Made by a program: the position numbers and the translations under genes
From: Providencia rettgeri
GTDB taxonomy: Bacteria > Pseudomonadota > Gammaproteobacteria > Enterobacterales > Enterobacteriaceae
Direction: 5' to 3'
Length of the DNA: 64,000 bases
Assembly (NCBI GenBank): GCA_900455085.1
Contig: UGTZ01000001.1
Coordinates: 836,501 to 900,500 of the forward strand
The notes under the pieces: generated by a model
Seen by the model: the letters and a program-made list of their open reading frames with translations, nothing else
Database searches by the model: none
Told to the model about the DNA's origin: nothing
In this document: piece after piece, positions 8,689 to 18,720 of the stretch
How the letters are laid out: each line of letters starts with the position of its first letter
Numbering within the stretch: position 1 is the stretch's first letter

Positions 8689-10559
8689 ATGATGGAAAAT
8701 TTACGCACAAAGGCGAATAGTCCTTTGCTCAAAATAATACTGGCGCTGATTATCCTTTCATTCGTGTTGGGTGGCGTTATGATGGGTGGCCTTGGTGGCA
8801 ACAGTGCAAATAATGCCGCTGAAGTTAACGGCAGTCAATAAGCCGAGAGCAGCTACAGCAGGCTTTTCAACAAGAGCGCCAATCATTACAAGAGTACCTG
8901 GGGGATAAATTTTCAGAAGTCGCTAGTAATGAAGAAAGCATGAATTTACTGCGCCGCCAAGCTCTTGATAACTTGATTAACAATGAATTGATTAATCAGT
9001 ATGCTAATGAACTACAACTCTCAGCAAGCGATCAGCAAATTGAGCAATATATTTTCTCAATGCCTGTTTTCCAAACAGATGGCCGGTTTGATAGCGAAAA
9101 ATATCGTGAGATCTTAAGCCGTAACAACATTAATGCAGATAGCCTTGCGGCTCAAATTCGCCAAGATCTTACACGTGCTCAGCTAGCCAAAACCTTTACT
9201 GGAACGGATTTCGCTTTACCATCTGAAGTTAAAGCGTATGCTGAATTATTTATGCAAGAGCGTGAAATTCGCACTGCAATTTTAGATTTAGCAGAGGTTC
9301 AAGCAAAACAAACAGCCTCTGAAGAAGAATTAAAGTCCTATTATGATGCTAACCAAAATAGCTTTATTTCACCTGAGAAGGTGCAAGTAAGCTATGTTGA
9401 AATGGATGCAGCATCGATGGCACCAGCGACAGTGTCTGATGAAGAAGTAAAAACCTATTATGAGCAAAACCTGAAAAATTATACTCAAGCAGAGCAAAAG
9501 CAGTACAGTATGATTCAGGTTGCTTCTGAAAAAGAAGCGAATGATATTCTGGATGAATTAAAACAAGGTGCAGACTTTGCAACGTTAGCCGCTGAAAAAT
9601 CAACGGATAAATTCAGTGCAGGGCAAAAAGGCCTGATTGGTTGGATGGAAGCTGCATCAACGCCAAGCGAAATTGTGGATGCTAAATTAACAGAAAAAGG
9701 GCAGCTTTCGGCACCTGTTAAATCACAAAATAGCTATGTTATTTTTCGTTTAGATGATATTAAGCCAGAATCGATTAAACCGTTTGAGCAAGTTGAAGAA
9801 AGTATTAAAACTAGCTTACTTCAAGATAAAAACATTAAGCAATTCTATGACTTACAGCAAAAAGTCAGTGAAGCGGCCACGAGTGATATGGAATCATTAG
9901 TATCAGTTGAGTCTGTATCTGGTTTGAAGGCTGTGACAACGGATTGGTTTGATAGAACAAACCCACCTGCTGCGCTTAATTTCCCTAAAGTGGTCAGTGA
10001 AGTATTTAGCGATCGTTTAGTGGATAAAAATGGTTCTAAAGGAATCAACTCAGACGTTATTAACGTGGAAGGTGACCGTGCATTTGTTGTGCGTGTTACA
10101 GAGTACAAACCTGAAAGTGTTGAACCTTTTGAACAGGTTAAGTCAGAAATTGAAACACTGGTTAAACGCCAAAAAGCCGAAGCAGAGTTGAAAGCTACGG
10201 GCGATAAATTACTTACTGAGTTAAAAGCGGGTAAAGGGGCTGAAGCTCTAAGTGCCACGGGTGTTAAATTCTCTGATGCTCAAACCGTTTCTCGTTTAAT
10301 GCCACAAACAGCGGTTATCAATGCGACAATGGAAATGCCACAACCTGTTGATGGTAAACCAAGCTACGGACTTGCACGTGATGAGTCTGATAACTATGTG
10401 GTTATTCAGCTAGATAAAGTAACATTAGGTCAGCCAACGGATGACGAGTTAAAACAACTAACTCGTGAATACCAAGGCGCTATGAGTTCTGCGGTTAACG
10501 AAGCTTTGATGCTTAACTTGCGTGAAAATGCAAAAATTGAAGTGCTGAATATTGAATAA
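8689..10559 (+). CDS. ppiD: Periplasmic folding chaperone PpiD, frameshifted near residue 49
   Basis: From ATG 8689 the frame encodes a short cytoplasmic N-terminus and one membrane anchor (about residues 15-38), then reaches a premature TAA at 8839. The homologous protein resumes at 8838 in another frame and runs to 10559. Restoring one A in the CAATA at 8836-8840 gives 623 residues, exactly the E. coli length. The product has an N-terminal SurA-like helical region, a parvulin-type PPIase-like domain (about 265-355) and a C-terminal helical region. PpiD is anchored in the inner membrane next to SecYEG and assists proteins entering the periplasm. The break is probably a sequencing deletion. 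A second ATG at 8692 is possible. Confidence 0.92.
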
Positions 10560-10705
10560 TTGCGAGCAGCTTCGCAAGTAAAATTGCAACGTTATGAATA
10601 GAAGGCCACCTTTGGGTGGCCTTTCGTATTTTTAATTTTATTGAAAAGTGTTCCATATTTTTCTATGGCATCGTTTGTGTCCTCAACATACACAGGAGAA
10701 CAAAT

Positions 10706-11076
10706 ATGTTATGGAATTCAGTCAATAAATGCAGATTAGGTATTGTTCTGCTCCTTTCTTTATTATGCTCATTTTCTTCTTTTTCTTTGGCTAAGAAAAT
10801 TGAGCCAGAAAAAGCCACTACGGCTGTCATTCAAGAAAAACAAGTAAGTAATAACTCACCATCAACTAACCATGAACAGTCTGATAAAGTAAATATTAAC
10901 TTAGCAGGTGAAGAGGAACTTGCCGAAAAACTTAATGGCATAGGTAGGCAAAAAGCTAAAGCTATAGTTGAATATAGGCAAAAATATGGGGCTTTTAATT
11001 CCATTGAGAATATTTTAGAAGTTCAGGGGATAGTCCTGCATTTTTAGAAAAGAATAAAGATAAGTTAACTTTGTAA
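10706..11076 (+). CDS. ybaV: ComEA-family helix-hairpin-helix protein YbaV, frameshifted at the C-terminus
   Basis: The start ATG 10706 follows ACAGGAGAACAA; an upstream extension to 10616 would run through the preceding intergenic region and is not used. A signal peptide (about residues 1-28) precedes a low-complexity linker and a ComEA-type helix-hairpin-helix domain (NINLAGEEELAEKLNGIG, then KAKAIVEYR). The frame ends early at 11047. Adding one G near 11031 continues it as GPAFLEKNKDKLTL to TAA 11074-11076, giving 123 residues as in E. coli YbaV. It is probably a secreted DNA-binding protein of unknown role. It lies between ppiD and fadM, as in E. coli. Confidence 0.85.
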
Positions 11077-11082
11077 CTAAAA

Positions 11083-11112
11083 TCCCCCATACAAAGTATG
11101 GGGGGAATATAT
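11083..11112 (+). terminator. Probable terminator after ybaV
   Basis: TCCCCCATA (11083-11091) pairs with TATGGGGGA with a five-base loop. The following ATATATTT is only weakly U-rich. Confidence 0.55.
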
Positions 11113-11252
11113 TTAAGGTTAATAATTAAGCAGAAAACTAAGCATCTTGTAAATAATTTGAGAGCTAAGTCTTATTCTTGATAATCATTCAGCACATTTT
11201 CCGTACATTTGTTATTTTTATGTTATTAAAAAATAAACTGGTCGGAGTAGTT

Positions 11253-11681
11253 ATGACAACACACATTAAAGTTCATGGTTATCATATAGATATTTTTCAG
11301 CACGTTAATAATGCACGTTACTTAGAATTCTATGAAGCAGACCGCTGGGAATGGATGAATAAACGCAATTTTATTAGGTGGGCTATAGAAAACAATTTAA
11401 CAATAGCTGCGGTGAATATTAATGTAAATTATATCCAAGGTGTCTTACTCGGTGATGAGCTGACGGTGGTGACCCGTATGGACAAAATAGGCAGTAAAAG
11501 CGCAGTATGTTATCAACAAATTATTCGCACTAAAGCAGGAATTCAAGAGGTTGTTTCAGATGCTTATGTGACATTTGTTTTTATCAATAATATCGAGAAT
11601 AAAGCAATTATTATCGATGAACAGCTGCGTGAGAAGTTAGAGTCATTCAAGGTGGGTTCTGAAGATTTTATTCAAAACTAG
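11253..11681 (+). CDS. fadM: Long-chain acyl-CoA thioesterase FadM (hotdog fold)
   Basis: 142 residues from ATG 11253, preceded by CGGAG; the upstream in-frame ATG at 11178 would add 25 unconserved residues. The 4HBT/YbgC hotdog motif is clear: YHIDIFQHVNNARYLEFYE, with the catalytic Asp-equivalent loop, followed by VNINVNY and VSDAYVTFV. E. coli FadM (YbaW, 132 residues) hydrolyses 3,5-tetradecadienoyl-CoA and similar acyl-CoAs during beta-oxidation. The C-terminus is slightly longer here. It is convergent with queC, with a perfect 16-bp hairpin between them. Confidence 0.88.
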   Translation: MTTHIKVHGYHIDIFQHVNNARYLEFYEADRWEWMNKRNFIRWAIENNLTIAAVNINVNYIQGVLLGDELTVVTRMDKIGSKSAVCYQQIIRTKAGIQEVVSDAYVTFVFINNIENKAIIIDEQLREKLESFKVGSEDFIQN

Positions 11682-11724
11682 CCTACCATTAGCTTGAATA
11701 TTACGAATAAGCTAATGGTAGGCT
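11680..11724. terminator. Bidirectional hairpin between convergent fadM and queC
   Basis: A perfect 16-bp inverted repeat, AGCCTACCATTAGCTT (11680-11695) and AAGCTAATGGTAGGCT (11709-11724). The flanks are modestly T- or A-rich, as expected of a two-way terminator. It overlaps the fadM stop codon. Confidence 0.65.
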
Positions 11725-11742
11725 GTGTGTTTAGCTAATTTA

Positions 11743-12432
11743 TTATAGTTTTTGCTTTAATGAGAGCATAGTGGCTTCTTTATCATTTAAATATTCATTT
11801 AAGCCCTTGCTCCTTAAATGGCAGGCAGCACATTCACCGCAACCATCACCTTGAATACCATTATAACAAGTTAGTGTTTGCTGCCTGATGGTTTCAAGGT
11901 GGCCATAACTGTCGGCAAGAGCCCATGTTTGGGCTTTATTTAACCACATTAACGGGGTTTCAAAGCGAATATTTTTGGCAAGACCGAGGTCTACAGCATG
12001 ATTGAGGGCTTTGACAAATTCATCTCGGCAATCTGGGTAACCTGAAAAATCAGTTTCACAAACACCGGTTATCACTGCTTCTGCCTGTACTTGGTAAGCA
12101 TAAATTGCTGCTAATGTGAGGAATAAAATGTTGCGCCCTGGAACAAAAGTGCTGGGTAAAGTACTGGACTCGCTTTCTGAAAAATCAGGAACTGGGATGT
12201 TATCTCGAGTTAAGCTGCTGATTGCTAATTCATTGAGTAATGTGACATCTAACACTTTATGTGCTGTAGCACCTAAAGATACGCTCAATTTCTGTGCGAC
12301 TTCGATTTCAAAACGGTGGCGCTGGCCGTAATCAAAAGTAACACAATGAACTTCATCATAGTTTTGCAAAGCTTGAATAAGACAGGTTGTTGAGTCTTGG
12401 CCTCCGCTAAAAACCACAACTGCGCGTTTCAT
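11743..12432 (-). CDS. queC: 7-cyano-7-deazaguanine synthase
   Basis: 229 residues from ATG 12432, which has a strong AAGGAG ribosome site; the upstream in-frame ATG at 12462 is rejected. The PP-loop motif SGGQDSTTC is at residues 9-17, and the C-terminal zinc site comprises the cysteines of LTCYNG and GDGCGECAAC. The enzyme converts 7-carboxy-7-deazaguanine, ammonia and ATP to preQ0 in queuosine synthesis in the cytoplasm. In E. coli ybaE and cof lie between queC and decR; here they are absent and decR follows directly, divergently. Confidence 0.97.
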   Translation of the reverse strand: MKRAVVVFSGGQDSTTCLIQALQNYDEVHCVTFDYGQRHRFEIEVAQKLSVSLGATAHKVLDVTLLNELAISSLTRDNIPVPDFSESESSTLPSTFVPGRNILFLTLAAIYAYQVQAEAVITGVCETDFSGYPDCRDEFVKALNHAVDLGLAKNIRFETPLMWLNKAQTWALADSYGHLETIRQQTLTCYNGIQGDGCGECAACHLRSKGLNEYLNDKEATMLSLKQKL

Positions 12433-12709
12433 AGGTACTCCTTGGTGATATATCATTATCAAAATGTGATGGAAAGAGAGTAAAGCATGTTAGCGATACT
12501 GGGATGTAATTCATAGTTCTATTTTTATCAAATTAGTTTGATTGAAGGACTATTTATATGCTGATTTGGTTATCTGTATAAAAATATTCTATAATCATGG
12601 TATTTGGTAACATTTTTATTGTTTTTTAATTATTCAATTTTGCATAATATAGTTATACAGCTAATAAAATAACGATAAAAGCACTTACACCCAAGCCAAG
12701 AGAGCAATC

Positions 12710-13171
12710 ATGTTAGATAAAATAGACAAAAAACTGCTTTGTTTATTGCAAAATGACAGCAGCTTATCCTTAAATACCCTTGCGGAAGCTGTTAATTTAA
12801 CCTCTACTCCGTGCTGGAAAAGATTAAAAAGGCTTGAAGATGAAGGTTATATTCGAGGGCGAGTCACTTTACTCGATGGTGAGAAGTTAGGTTTAGGTTT
12901 AACGGTGATTGTGACAATTAAAACACAGCATCATAATAGTGAGTGGTATGAGCAATTTGTTTCTTTTGTTAGTCAACTTCCTGAAGTTCTGATGTTTTAT
13001 CGTATGGCTGGGGAGTATGATTATCTTATGCAAGTGGAAGTTCATGATATGAAATCATATGACTTGTTTTATAAAAAGTTAGTTAATGGTGTTCATGGTT
13101 TAATCGATGTAACTTCAAGCTTTGCAATGGAAAAAATCAAGTATACGACAGTATTGCCTATTCCTGATTAA
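12710..13171 (+). CDS. decR: Lrp/AsnC-family transcriptional regulator DecR
   Basis: 153 residues (E. coli DecR/YbaO 152). An N-terminal winged HTH (about 1-60; LNTLAEAVNLTSTPCWKRLKRLE) is followed by the RAM/AsnC ligand-binding domain (about 65-150) ending DVTSSFAMEKIKYTT. In E. coli DecR activates cysteine detoxification in response to L-cysteine. Upstream of mdlA, as in E. coli, but separated by its own intergenic gap. Confidence 0.93.
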   Translation: MLDKIDKKLLCLLQNDSSLSLNTLAEAVNLTSTPCWKRLKRLEDEGYIRGRVTLLDGEKLGLGLTVIVTIKTQHHNSEWYEQFVSFVSQLPEVLMFYRMAGEYDYLMQVEVHDMKSYDLFYKKLVNGVHGLIDVTSSFAMEKIKYTTVLPIPD

Positions 13172-13246
13172 CCCTGTAATAACTTAGATAATTACGGGCT
13201 CTCATTCTTAGGCATCAATAAATCAATATATTCAAGGCAGTATTAC

Positions 13247-14993
13247 GTGCGATTATTTTCACAACTAAGTTGGTATTTTTTGAGTGAATGGCGGCGCTAT
13301 CTCGGCGCTGTTTGCTTTTTAATTATCATTGCTATCTTACAATTAGTTCCCCCACGCATTGTTGGTGTTGTTGTTGATGGAATTAGTAAAGGGGCAATGT
13401 CGACAAAGCAATTGATCACTTATGTTTTAGTCATGCTGTTGATTGCATTGGTTGTGTATGGTTTGCGCTATGTCTGGCGTTTATGGTTATTTGGTGCTTC
13501 TTATAAGTTAGCCGTACAACTACGACAAAAATTTTATCGGCAACTAAGTCTGCAAAACCAAGCATTTTACCTTAGGTACCGAACGGGAGATTTAATTGCA
13601 CGTACAACGAATGATGTTGACCGAGTTGTGTTTGCTGCAGGAGAGGGAGTTTTAACATTAGTTGACTCATTAGTGATGGGATGTGCGGTGCTCATTATGA
13701 TGAGCGTTGAAATTAGTTGGCAGCTTACTTTACTTGCACTTATTCCAATGCCAATTATGGCATTAATCATTAAACGTTATGGGGATCAGCTTCATCAGCG
13801 TTTCAAGCATGCCCAAGGGGCATTTTCGTCTTTAAATAATCATGCACAAGAAAGTTTAACAAGTATTCGCATGATTAAAGCTTTTGGCCTCGAAGATCAT
13901 CAATCAAATCAATTTGAACAGGTAGCTACCGAGGCAGGGCGTCGCAATATGCATGTTGCTAAAGTTGATGCCCGTTTTGACCCCACAATTTTTATGGCGA
14001 TTGGTATGGCCAACTTACTCGCTATTGCAGGGGGAAGCTGGATGGTATTAAACGATACACTGACGCTAGGCGAATTAACGAGCTTTGTGATGTATCTAGG
14101 GTTAATGATTTGGCCGATGTTAGCGCTCGCATGGATGTTTAATATCGTTGAACGGGGTAGTGCAGCTTATAGCCGTATTCTTAGTTTACTCAATGAACCG
14201 TTAGTCATTCAGGATGGTTCGCATTCATTACAGCCTGAAAAGGGGAATTTGAATGTAAATATCATCAACTTTAGTTATCCAGAAACCTCGAGAACAGCAT
14301 TACATGATATTAAGTTTGACCTAAAACCTGGGCAATTTTTAGGGATATGTGGGCCAACAGGATCTGGAAAATCAACATTGTTGACGTTATTACAACGTCA
14401 ATTTGATATTACGGAAGGGGTTATTTTCTATCAAGGTTTACCGTTACCCGAAATTCGTTTAGATGAATGGCGTGCTCGGTTATCTATCGTAAATCAGTCT
14501 CCATTTTTGTTTTCAGATACCGTCGCAGGCAATATCGCGCTTGGGCGACCTGATGCCACTCAAGAAGAAATTGAACAGGCTGCACGCATTGCTTGTGTAC
14601 ATGATGATATTTTACGTTTACCTGAAGGCTATTCCACTCAGGTTGGTGGAGCGTGGCGTCATGTTATCTGGCGGGCAGAAACAACGAATTTCTATTGCAA
14701 GGGCTATCTTGCAGAATGCGGAAATCTTGGTGTTAGATGATGCTCTTTCTGCAGTTGATGGGCAGACCGAGTTTACAATTTTACAAAATTTAAGTCATTG
14801 GCGGCAAGGTAGAACCATGATCATCAGCGCCCATCGCCTATCTGCATTGGTGGAGGCGGACAATATTCTAGTGCTATCTCAAGGTACTATTGTTAGCCGA
14901 GGTAGACATGACGCGCTTATTGAGCAATCGGGTTGGTATAAAGATATGTATCAATATCAACAGATTGAAGCAGCTTTGGATGGTGATCTATGA
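13247..14993 (+). CDS. mdlA: ABC transporter ATP-binding/permease MdlA, frameshifted in the nucleotide-binding domain
   Basis: GTG start at 13247. An N-terminal ABC exporter transmembrane domain (about 1-310, six predicted segments) is followed by an ABC ATPase with Walker A GPTGSGKST. One extra G in GGTGGAGCG near 14646 shifts the frame just before the signature motif; LSGGQKQR, Walker B ILVLDD and the H-loop SAHRLS then continue in the second frame to 14993. Removing one G gives 581 residues (E. coli 590). MdlA is predicted to pair with MdlB as a heterodimeric multidrug-type exporter in the inner membrane; the true substrate is unknown. Its stop overlaps the mdlB start (ATGA). Confidence 0.93.
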
Positions 14994-16774
14994 GCCAAAA
15001 GAAACCGCTGTGGCCAGCACTTAAGCGTTTACTTGCTTATGGAAAAGCGTACCGAGGAACCATGGGTATTGCCATTGCAATGCTATGGCTAGCTGCTATT
15101 GCAGAAGTTAGTGGGCCTCTGCTAATCAGTTATTTTATTGATAACATGATAGCGAAAAAACAAATCATCATGCCACTGGCTTTATATATGGCTGTTGGGT
15201 TTATATTGCTCCAAGTTATTGCTGCACTATTACATTACTATCAAATTATTTTATTTAATAAAGCTTCTGTGGGGGTAGTGCAAACATTACGAACAGATGT
15301 GATGAATGCTGCTCTAAGGCAGCCTCTAAGTGCATTTGATAAGCAGCCAGTTGGTCAATTAATTTCACGAGTTACAAATGATACTGAGGTTATTAAAGAT
15401 CTATTTGTGATGGTTGTACCAACCGTGTTTCGTAGCTTAGCATTGATCTGCGCTATGCTGGTTGCCATGTTTTCATTGGAATGGCGTATGGCATCAATTG
15501 CAGTGATGATTTTTCCTGCTGTATTTGTGGTAATGCTTGTTTATCAGCGCCTAAGCACACCGATTGTACGTCGTGTGAGATCTTATCTTGCTGATATTAA
15601 TAACGGTTTTAATGAAGTTATTAATGGAATGACAGTTATTCAGCAATTTATCCAGCAAGCTAGATTTGGCGAAAAAATGCAAAGTCTTAGCCAAGACCAT
15701 TATTTTGCAAGAATGAAAGCATTAAAGCTTGATGGCTTATTATTAAGGCCATTGTTGAGCTTACTTTCTGCCTCAGTATTATGTGGTTTACTATTGCTAT
15801 TTGGATTCGAAGGAACGACCACCATTGGTGTTGGTGTTTTATATGCTTTTATTAATTATTTAGGCCGCTTGAATGAACCGCTCATTGAATTAACTTCTCA
15901 GCAGTCAATGTTGCAGCAAGCCGTTGTTTCTGGTGAGCGTGTTTTTGAATTAATGGATAGCCCGCAACAAGGCTATGGCGCAAGTATTGAGCCGTTACAA
16001 GGTGGTTCAATCTCAATTAACCATTTATCCTTTGCCTATCGTGATAACAACATTGTGCTTAAAGACATTAATTTACAAGTGCCTGATCATAATTTTATTG
16101 CGTTGGTCGGCCATACAGGAAGTGGTAAAAGTACCATTGCAAATTTAATTATGGGATATTACCCATGGCAAGAAGGGGATATTTTATTAGATGGGCGTCA
16201 TTTAAGTTCACTATCTCATCAAGTATTACGTAATGGTATTGCAATGGTGCAACAAGACCCTGTTGTTCTCGCCGCTTCTTTTTTTGATAACGTCGCATTA
16301 GGACGTGAAATTAGCCAAGATAAAGTCTGGGAAGTTCTTGAAACTGTTCAGCTTGCTGAGTTGGTTCGTGCGTTACCTGATGGGTTAGATACCGTGCTCG
16401 GAGAACAAGGAAATACGTTATCTGTTGGGCAAAGACAATTACTAGCGATGGCTCGAGTTCTTGTGGTGACACCTAAAATTTTAATTTTGGATGAAGCAAC
16501 CGCGAACATTGACTCAGGAACAGAGCAAGCGATACAAAAAGCATTACGTATGATCCGCCAACATACGACTCTAGTTGTGATAGCTCACCGTTTATCGACG
16601 ATCGTCGATGCTGATCAGGTCGTTGTGTTACATCGTGGTGCAATTGTTGAGCAAGGTAAGCATTCACAGCTTTTGCAACAAAAAGGACGCTATTATCAAA
16701 TGTACCAGTTGCAACAAGTTGGGGAATCACTGAATGCCCATAGTGATGCTGAAGTTGAGGCTATACCTAGTTAA
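14990..16774 (+). CDS. mdlB: ABC transporter ATP-binding/permease MdlB
   Basis: 594 residues (E. coli 593). Six predicted transmembrane segments in the first ~320 residues precede an ABC ATPase with Walker A GHTGSGKST, signature LSVGQRQ, Walker B ILILDEATANID and switch His in VIAHRLST. The start ATG overlaps the mdlA stop by four bases, so the two are translationally coupled and should form a heterodimer. The intact Walker B glutamate here, against ILVLDDALS in MdlA, suggests one consensus and one degenerate ATP site, a common exporter pattern. Confidence 0.96.
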   Translation: MSQKKPLWPALKRLLAYGKAYRGTMGIAIAMLWLAAIAEVSGPLLISYFIDNMIAKKQIIMPLALYMAVGFILLQVIAALLHYYQIILFNKASVGVVQTLRTDVMNAALRQPLSAFDKQPVGQLISRVTNDTEVIKDLFVMVVPTVFRSLALICAMLVAMFSLEWRMASIAVMIFPAVFVVMLVYQRLSTPIVRRVRSYLADINNGFNEVINGMTVIQQFIQQARFGEKMQSLSQDHYFARMKALKLDGLLLRPLLSLLSASVLCGLLLLFGFEGTTTIGVGVLYAFINYLGRLNEPLIELTSQQSMLQQAVVSGERVFELMDSPQQGYGASIEPLQGGSISINHLSFAYRDNNIVLKDINLQVPDHNFIALVGHTGSGKSTIANLIMGYYPWQEGDILLDGRHLSSLSHQVLRNGIAMVQQDPVVLAASFFDNVALGREISQDKVWEVLETVQLAELVRALPDGLDTVLGEQGNTLSVGQRQLLAMARVLVVTPKILILDEATANIDSGTEQAIQKALRMIRQHTTLVVIAHRLSTIVDADQVVVLHRGAIVEQGKHSQLLQQKGRYYQMYQLQQVGESLNAHSDAEVEAIPS

Positions 16775-16802
16775 TTGTTCTGCACTCTTATAATGCATCC
16801 TC

Positions 16803-16832
16803 TAAAGCCACTCATCCGAGTGGTTTTTTATT
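16803..16832 (+). terminator. Rho-independent terminator after mdlB
   Basis: AAAGCCACTC pairs with GAGTGGTTTT around ATCC, followed by T-rich sequence (about 16805-16832). Confidence 0.8.
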
Positions 16833-16870
16833 TTGCCCTTTCTTATTGAATTATATGAATAAATATATTT

Positions 16871-16886
16871 TGGCACACGGTTTGCT
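16871..16886 (+). promoter_or_regulatory. Sigma54 promoter of glnK-amtB
   Basis: TGGCAC-ACGGT-TTGCT (16871-16886) matches the -24/-12 consensus TGGCAC-N5-TTGCW exactly. glnKamtB is a known NtrC/RpoN target in enterobacteria, so nitrogen-limited expression is expected. The presumed NtrC site was not located with confidence. Confidence 0.9.
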
Positions 16887-16946
16887 ATAACGTCAGTGCT
16901 GTTCAAAGCATTGAGCAGTTTATTCACCTGACTTATAGGAGTGAAC

Positions 16947-17285
16947 ATGAAATATATCATCGCGATCATTAAGCCATTTAAATTAGATGAAGTCCGAGAA
17001 GCGTTATCAGATATTGGAGTTCAAGGGCTTACCATTACTGAAGTTAGAGGGTTTGGTAGGCAAAAAGGGCATGCCGAGTTGTACAGAGGTGCTGAATATA
17101 CTGTCGACTTTTTACCTAAAGTACGTATGGAAATAGCCGTTTCTGATGAGTTAGTGGAGCAGGTAATTGAAACAATTGAAAAAAAAGCTTATACGGGCCA
17201 AGTTGGGGATGGAAAAATATTTATTTTGTCATTAGAACAAGCGGTACGTATTCGTACAGGTGAAAAACAAGACGAAGCACTGTAG
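16947..17285 (+). CDS. glnK: Nitrogen regulatory protein P-II 2
   Basis: 112 residues from ATG 16947, the same length as E. coli GlnK, with AGGAG five bases upstream; the in-frame GTG at 16941 is rejected. The T-loop with uridylylated Tyr51 (RGAEYTVDF) and the PII signature YTGQVGDGKIF are intact. GlnK senses 2-oxoglutarate and ATP/ADP, is modified by GlnD, and plugs AmtB when ammonium is high. It is co-transcribed with amtB from the sigma54 promoter. Confidence 0.97.
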   Translation: MKYIIAIIKPFKLDEVREALSDIGVQGLTITEVRGFGRQKGHAELYRGAEYTVDFLPKVRMEIAVSDELVEQVIETIEKKAYTGQVGDGKIFILSLEQAVRIRTGEKQDEAL

Positions 17286-17295
17286 GAGAACAACT

Positions 17296-18582
17296 ATGCG
17301 CAAAGGGTTCCAATACTTATTCTTATTGTTATTAATGGGTGGTTTTCCAATAACCGTGTTTGCTGCAGAGGAAACCCTAGATAAAGCGGATAACGCATTT
17401 ATGATGATAGCGACTGCTTTAGTTATTTTTATGATACTACCAGGTATCGCATTATTTTATGGCGGGTTACTAAGAAGTAAAAATGTTCTTTCTTTGATGG
17501 CTCAAACTGCAGTTATTTTTGCTTTGGTGTCTGTTATTTGGATTGTTTATGGATACAGTTTAGCTTTTAGTGAGGGAAATGATTTTATCGGTGGTTTTAG
17601 CCAGATCATGTTGAAAGATATTACTGTAGAAAGCTTATCTGGACCGATCCCTCAATTTATTCACGTCGTGTTTCAAGGTGCATTTGCATGCTTAACGGTT
17701 GCATTAGTGATTGGTGCATTAGGAGAGCGAATTAAATTTTCTGCAATTTTAATTTTTACACTTATTTGGACTACGTTTGCTTATTTGCCAATGGCACATA
17801 TGGTGTGGGGAGGCGGTATTTTATCGCAAGATGGCGCATTAGATTTTGCTGGAGGTACGGTTGTTCATATTAATGCGGCTGTTGCAGGCTTAGTTGGTGC
17901 TTACTTACTGGGGCATCGCACCGGGTTAGGGAAAGAAGCTATTAAACCTCATAACCTACCTATGGTATTTATGGGAACTTCCATATTATTCATTGGCTGG
18001 TTTGGTTTCAATGCAGGTTCGGCCGGAAGTGCAAATAGTATCGCTGCGCTCGCGTTTGTGAACACTATCGCAGCTGCAGCTGGTGCTATCTTATCGTGGA
18101 CTTTAGCGGAATGGCTTTTCAGGGAGAAACCTTCATTATTAGGGGCTTGCTCTGGGTGTTTGGCTGGGTTAGTCGGTGTTACGCCTGCTGCGGGTACTGT
18201 GGGTGTTGGCGGGGCATTAATCATCGGACTACTTTCTGGATTGGCAGGTTTATGGGGGGTAGTGATTTTAAAACGTCGGTTAAAAGTTGATGATGTTTGC
18301 GATGTTTTTGGCGTTCACGGAGTCTGTGGCATTTTAGGGTGTTTACTCACGGGGGTATTTACCTCAACGGTATTAGGTGGAAGTGGCTATGCGGAAGGTA
18401 TTACGATGATGAAACAAGTAGGAATTCAAGCCGTTAGCATCCTAGTTTGTGTTGTTTGGACTGCAATTGTTGCTTATATCGCATTTAAAATTGCAGAGAA
18501 AACGTCAGGCTTACGAATTAATGTTGAAAAAGAAAGGGAAGGCTTAGATATTACTTCTCATGGTGAAAGTGCCTACAATTAA
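17296..18582 (+). CDS. amtB: Ammonium transporter AmtB
   Basis: 428 residues from ATG 17296 (AGGAG upstream), the same length as E. coli AmtB. A signal peptide ending near FAAEE is followed by 11 expected transmembrane helices. Pore features are visible: the conserved histidines in GTVVHINAAVAG and FGVHGVCGI, and the selectivity region with AYLPMAHMVWGG. It conducts ammonia/ammonium across the inner membrane and is gated by GlnK. It is 10 bases after glnK in one operon. Confidence 0.97.
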   Translation: MRKGFQYLFLLLLMGGFPITVFAAEETLDKADNAFMMIATALVIFMILPGIALFYGGLLRSKNVLSLMAQTAVIFALVSVIWIVYGYSLAFSEGNDFIGGFSQIMLKDITVESLSGPIPQFIHVVFQGAFACLTVALVIGALGERIKFSAILIFTLIWTTFAYLPMAHMVWGGGILSQDGALDFAGGTVVHINAAVAGLVGAYLLGHRTGLGKEAIKPHNLPMVFMGTSILFIGWFGFNAGSAGSANSIAALAFVNTIAAAAGAILSWTLAEWLFREKPSLLGACSGCLAGLVGVTPAAGTVGVGGALIIGLLSGLAGLWGVVILKRRLKVDDVCDVFGVHGVCGILGCLLTGVFTSTVLGGSGYAEGITMMKQVGIQAVSILVCVVWTAIVAYIAFKIAEKTSGLRINVEKEREGLDITSHGESAYN

Positions 18583-18633
18583 CCTTCATGTAAAGATAAT
18601 TACAGGATAATACTGTGTTTTATGTAAATTGAT

Positions 18634-18668
18634 AATGGCAGCTTATTGCTGGCTGCCATTACCTTTTT
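18634..18668. terminator. Terminator between convergent amtB and tesB
   Basis: AATGGCAGC (18634-18642) pairs with GCTGCCATT (18652-18660), followed by ACCTTTTT. Confidence 0.7.
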
Positions 18669-18720
18669 AAACTGACTAATATATTTTTCTAAGTAAGTAA
18701 TCACTTACTTTAAATAGCGG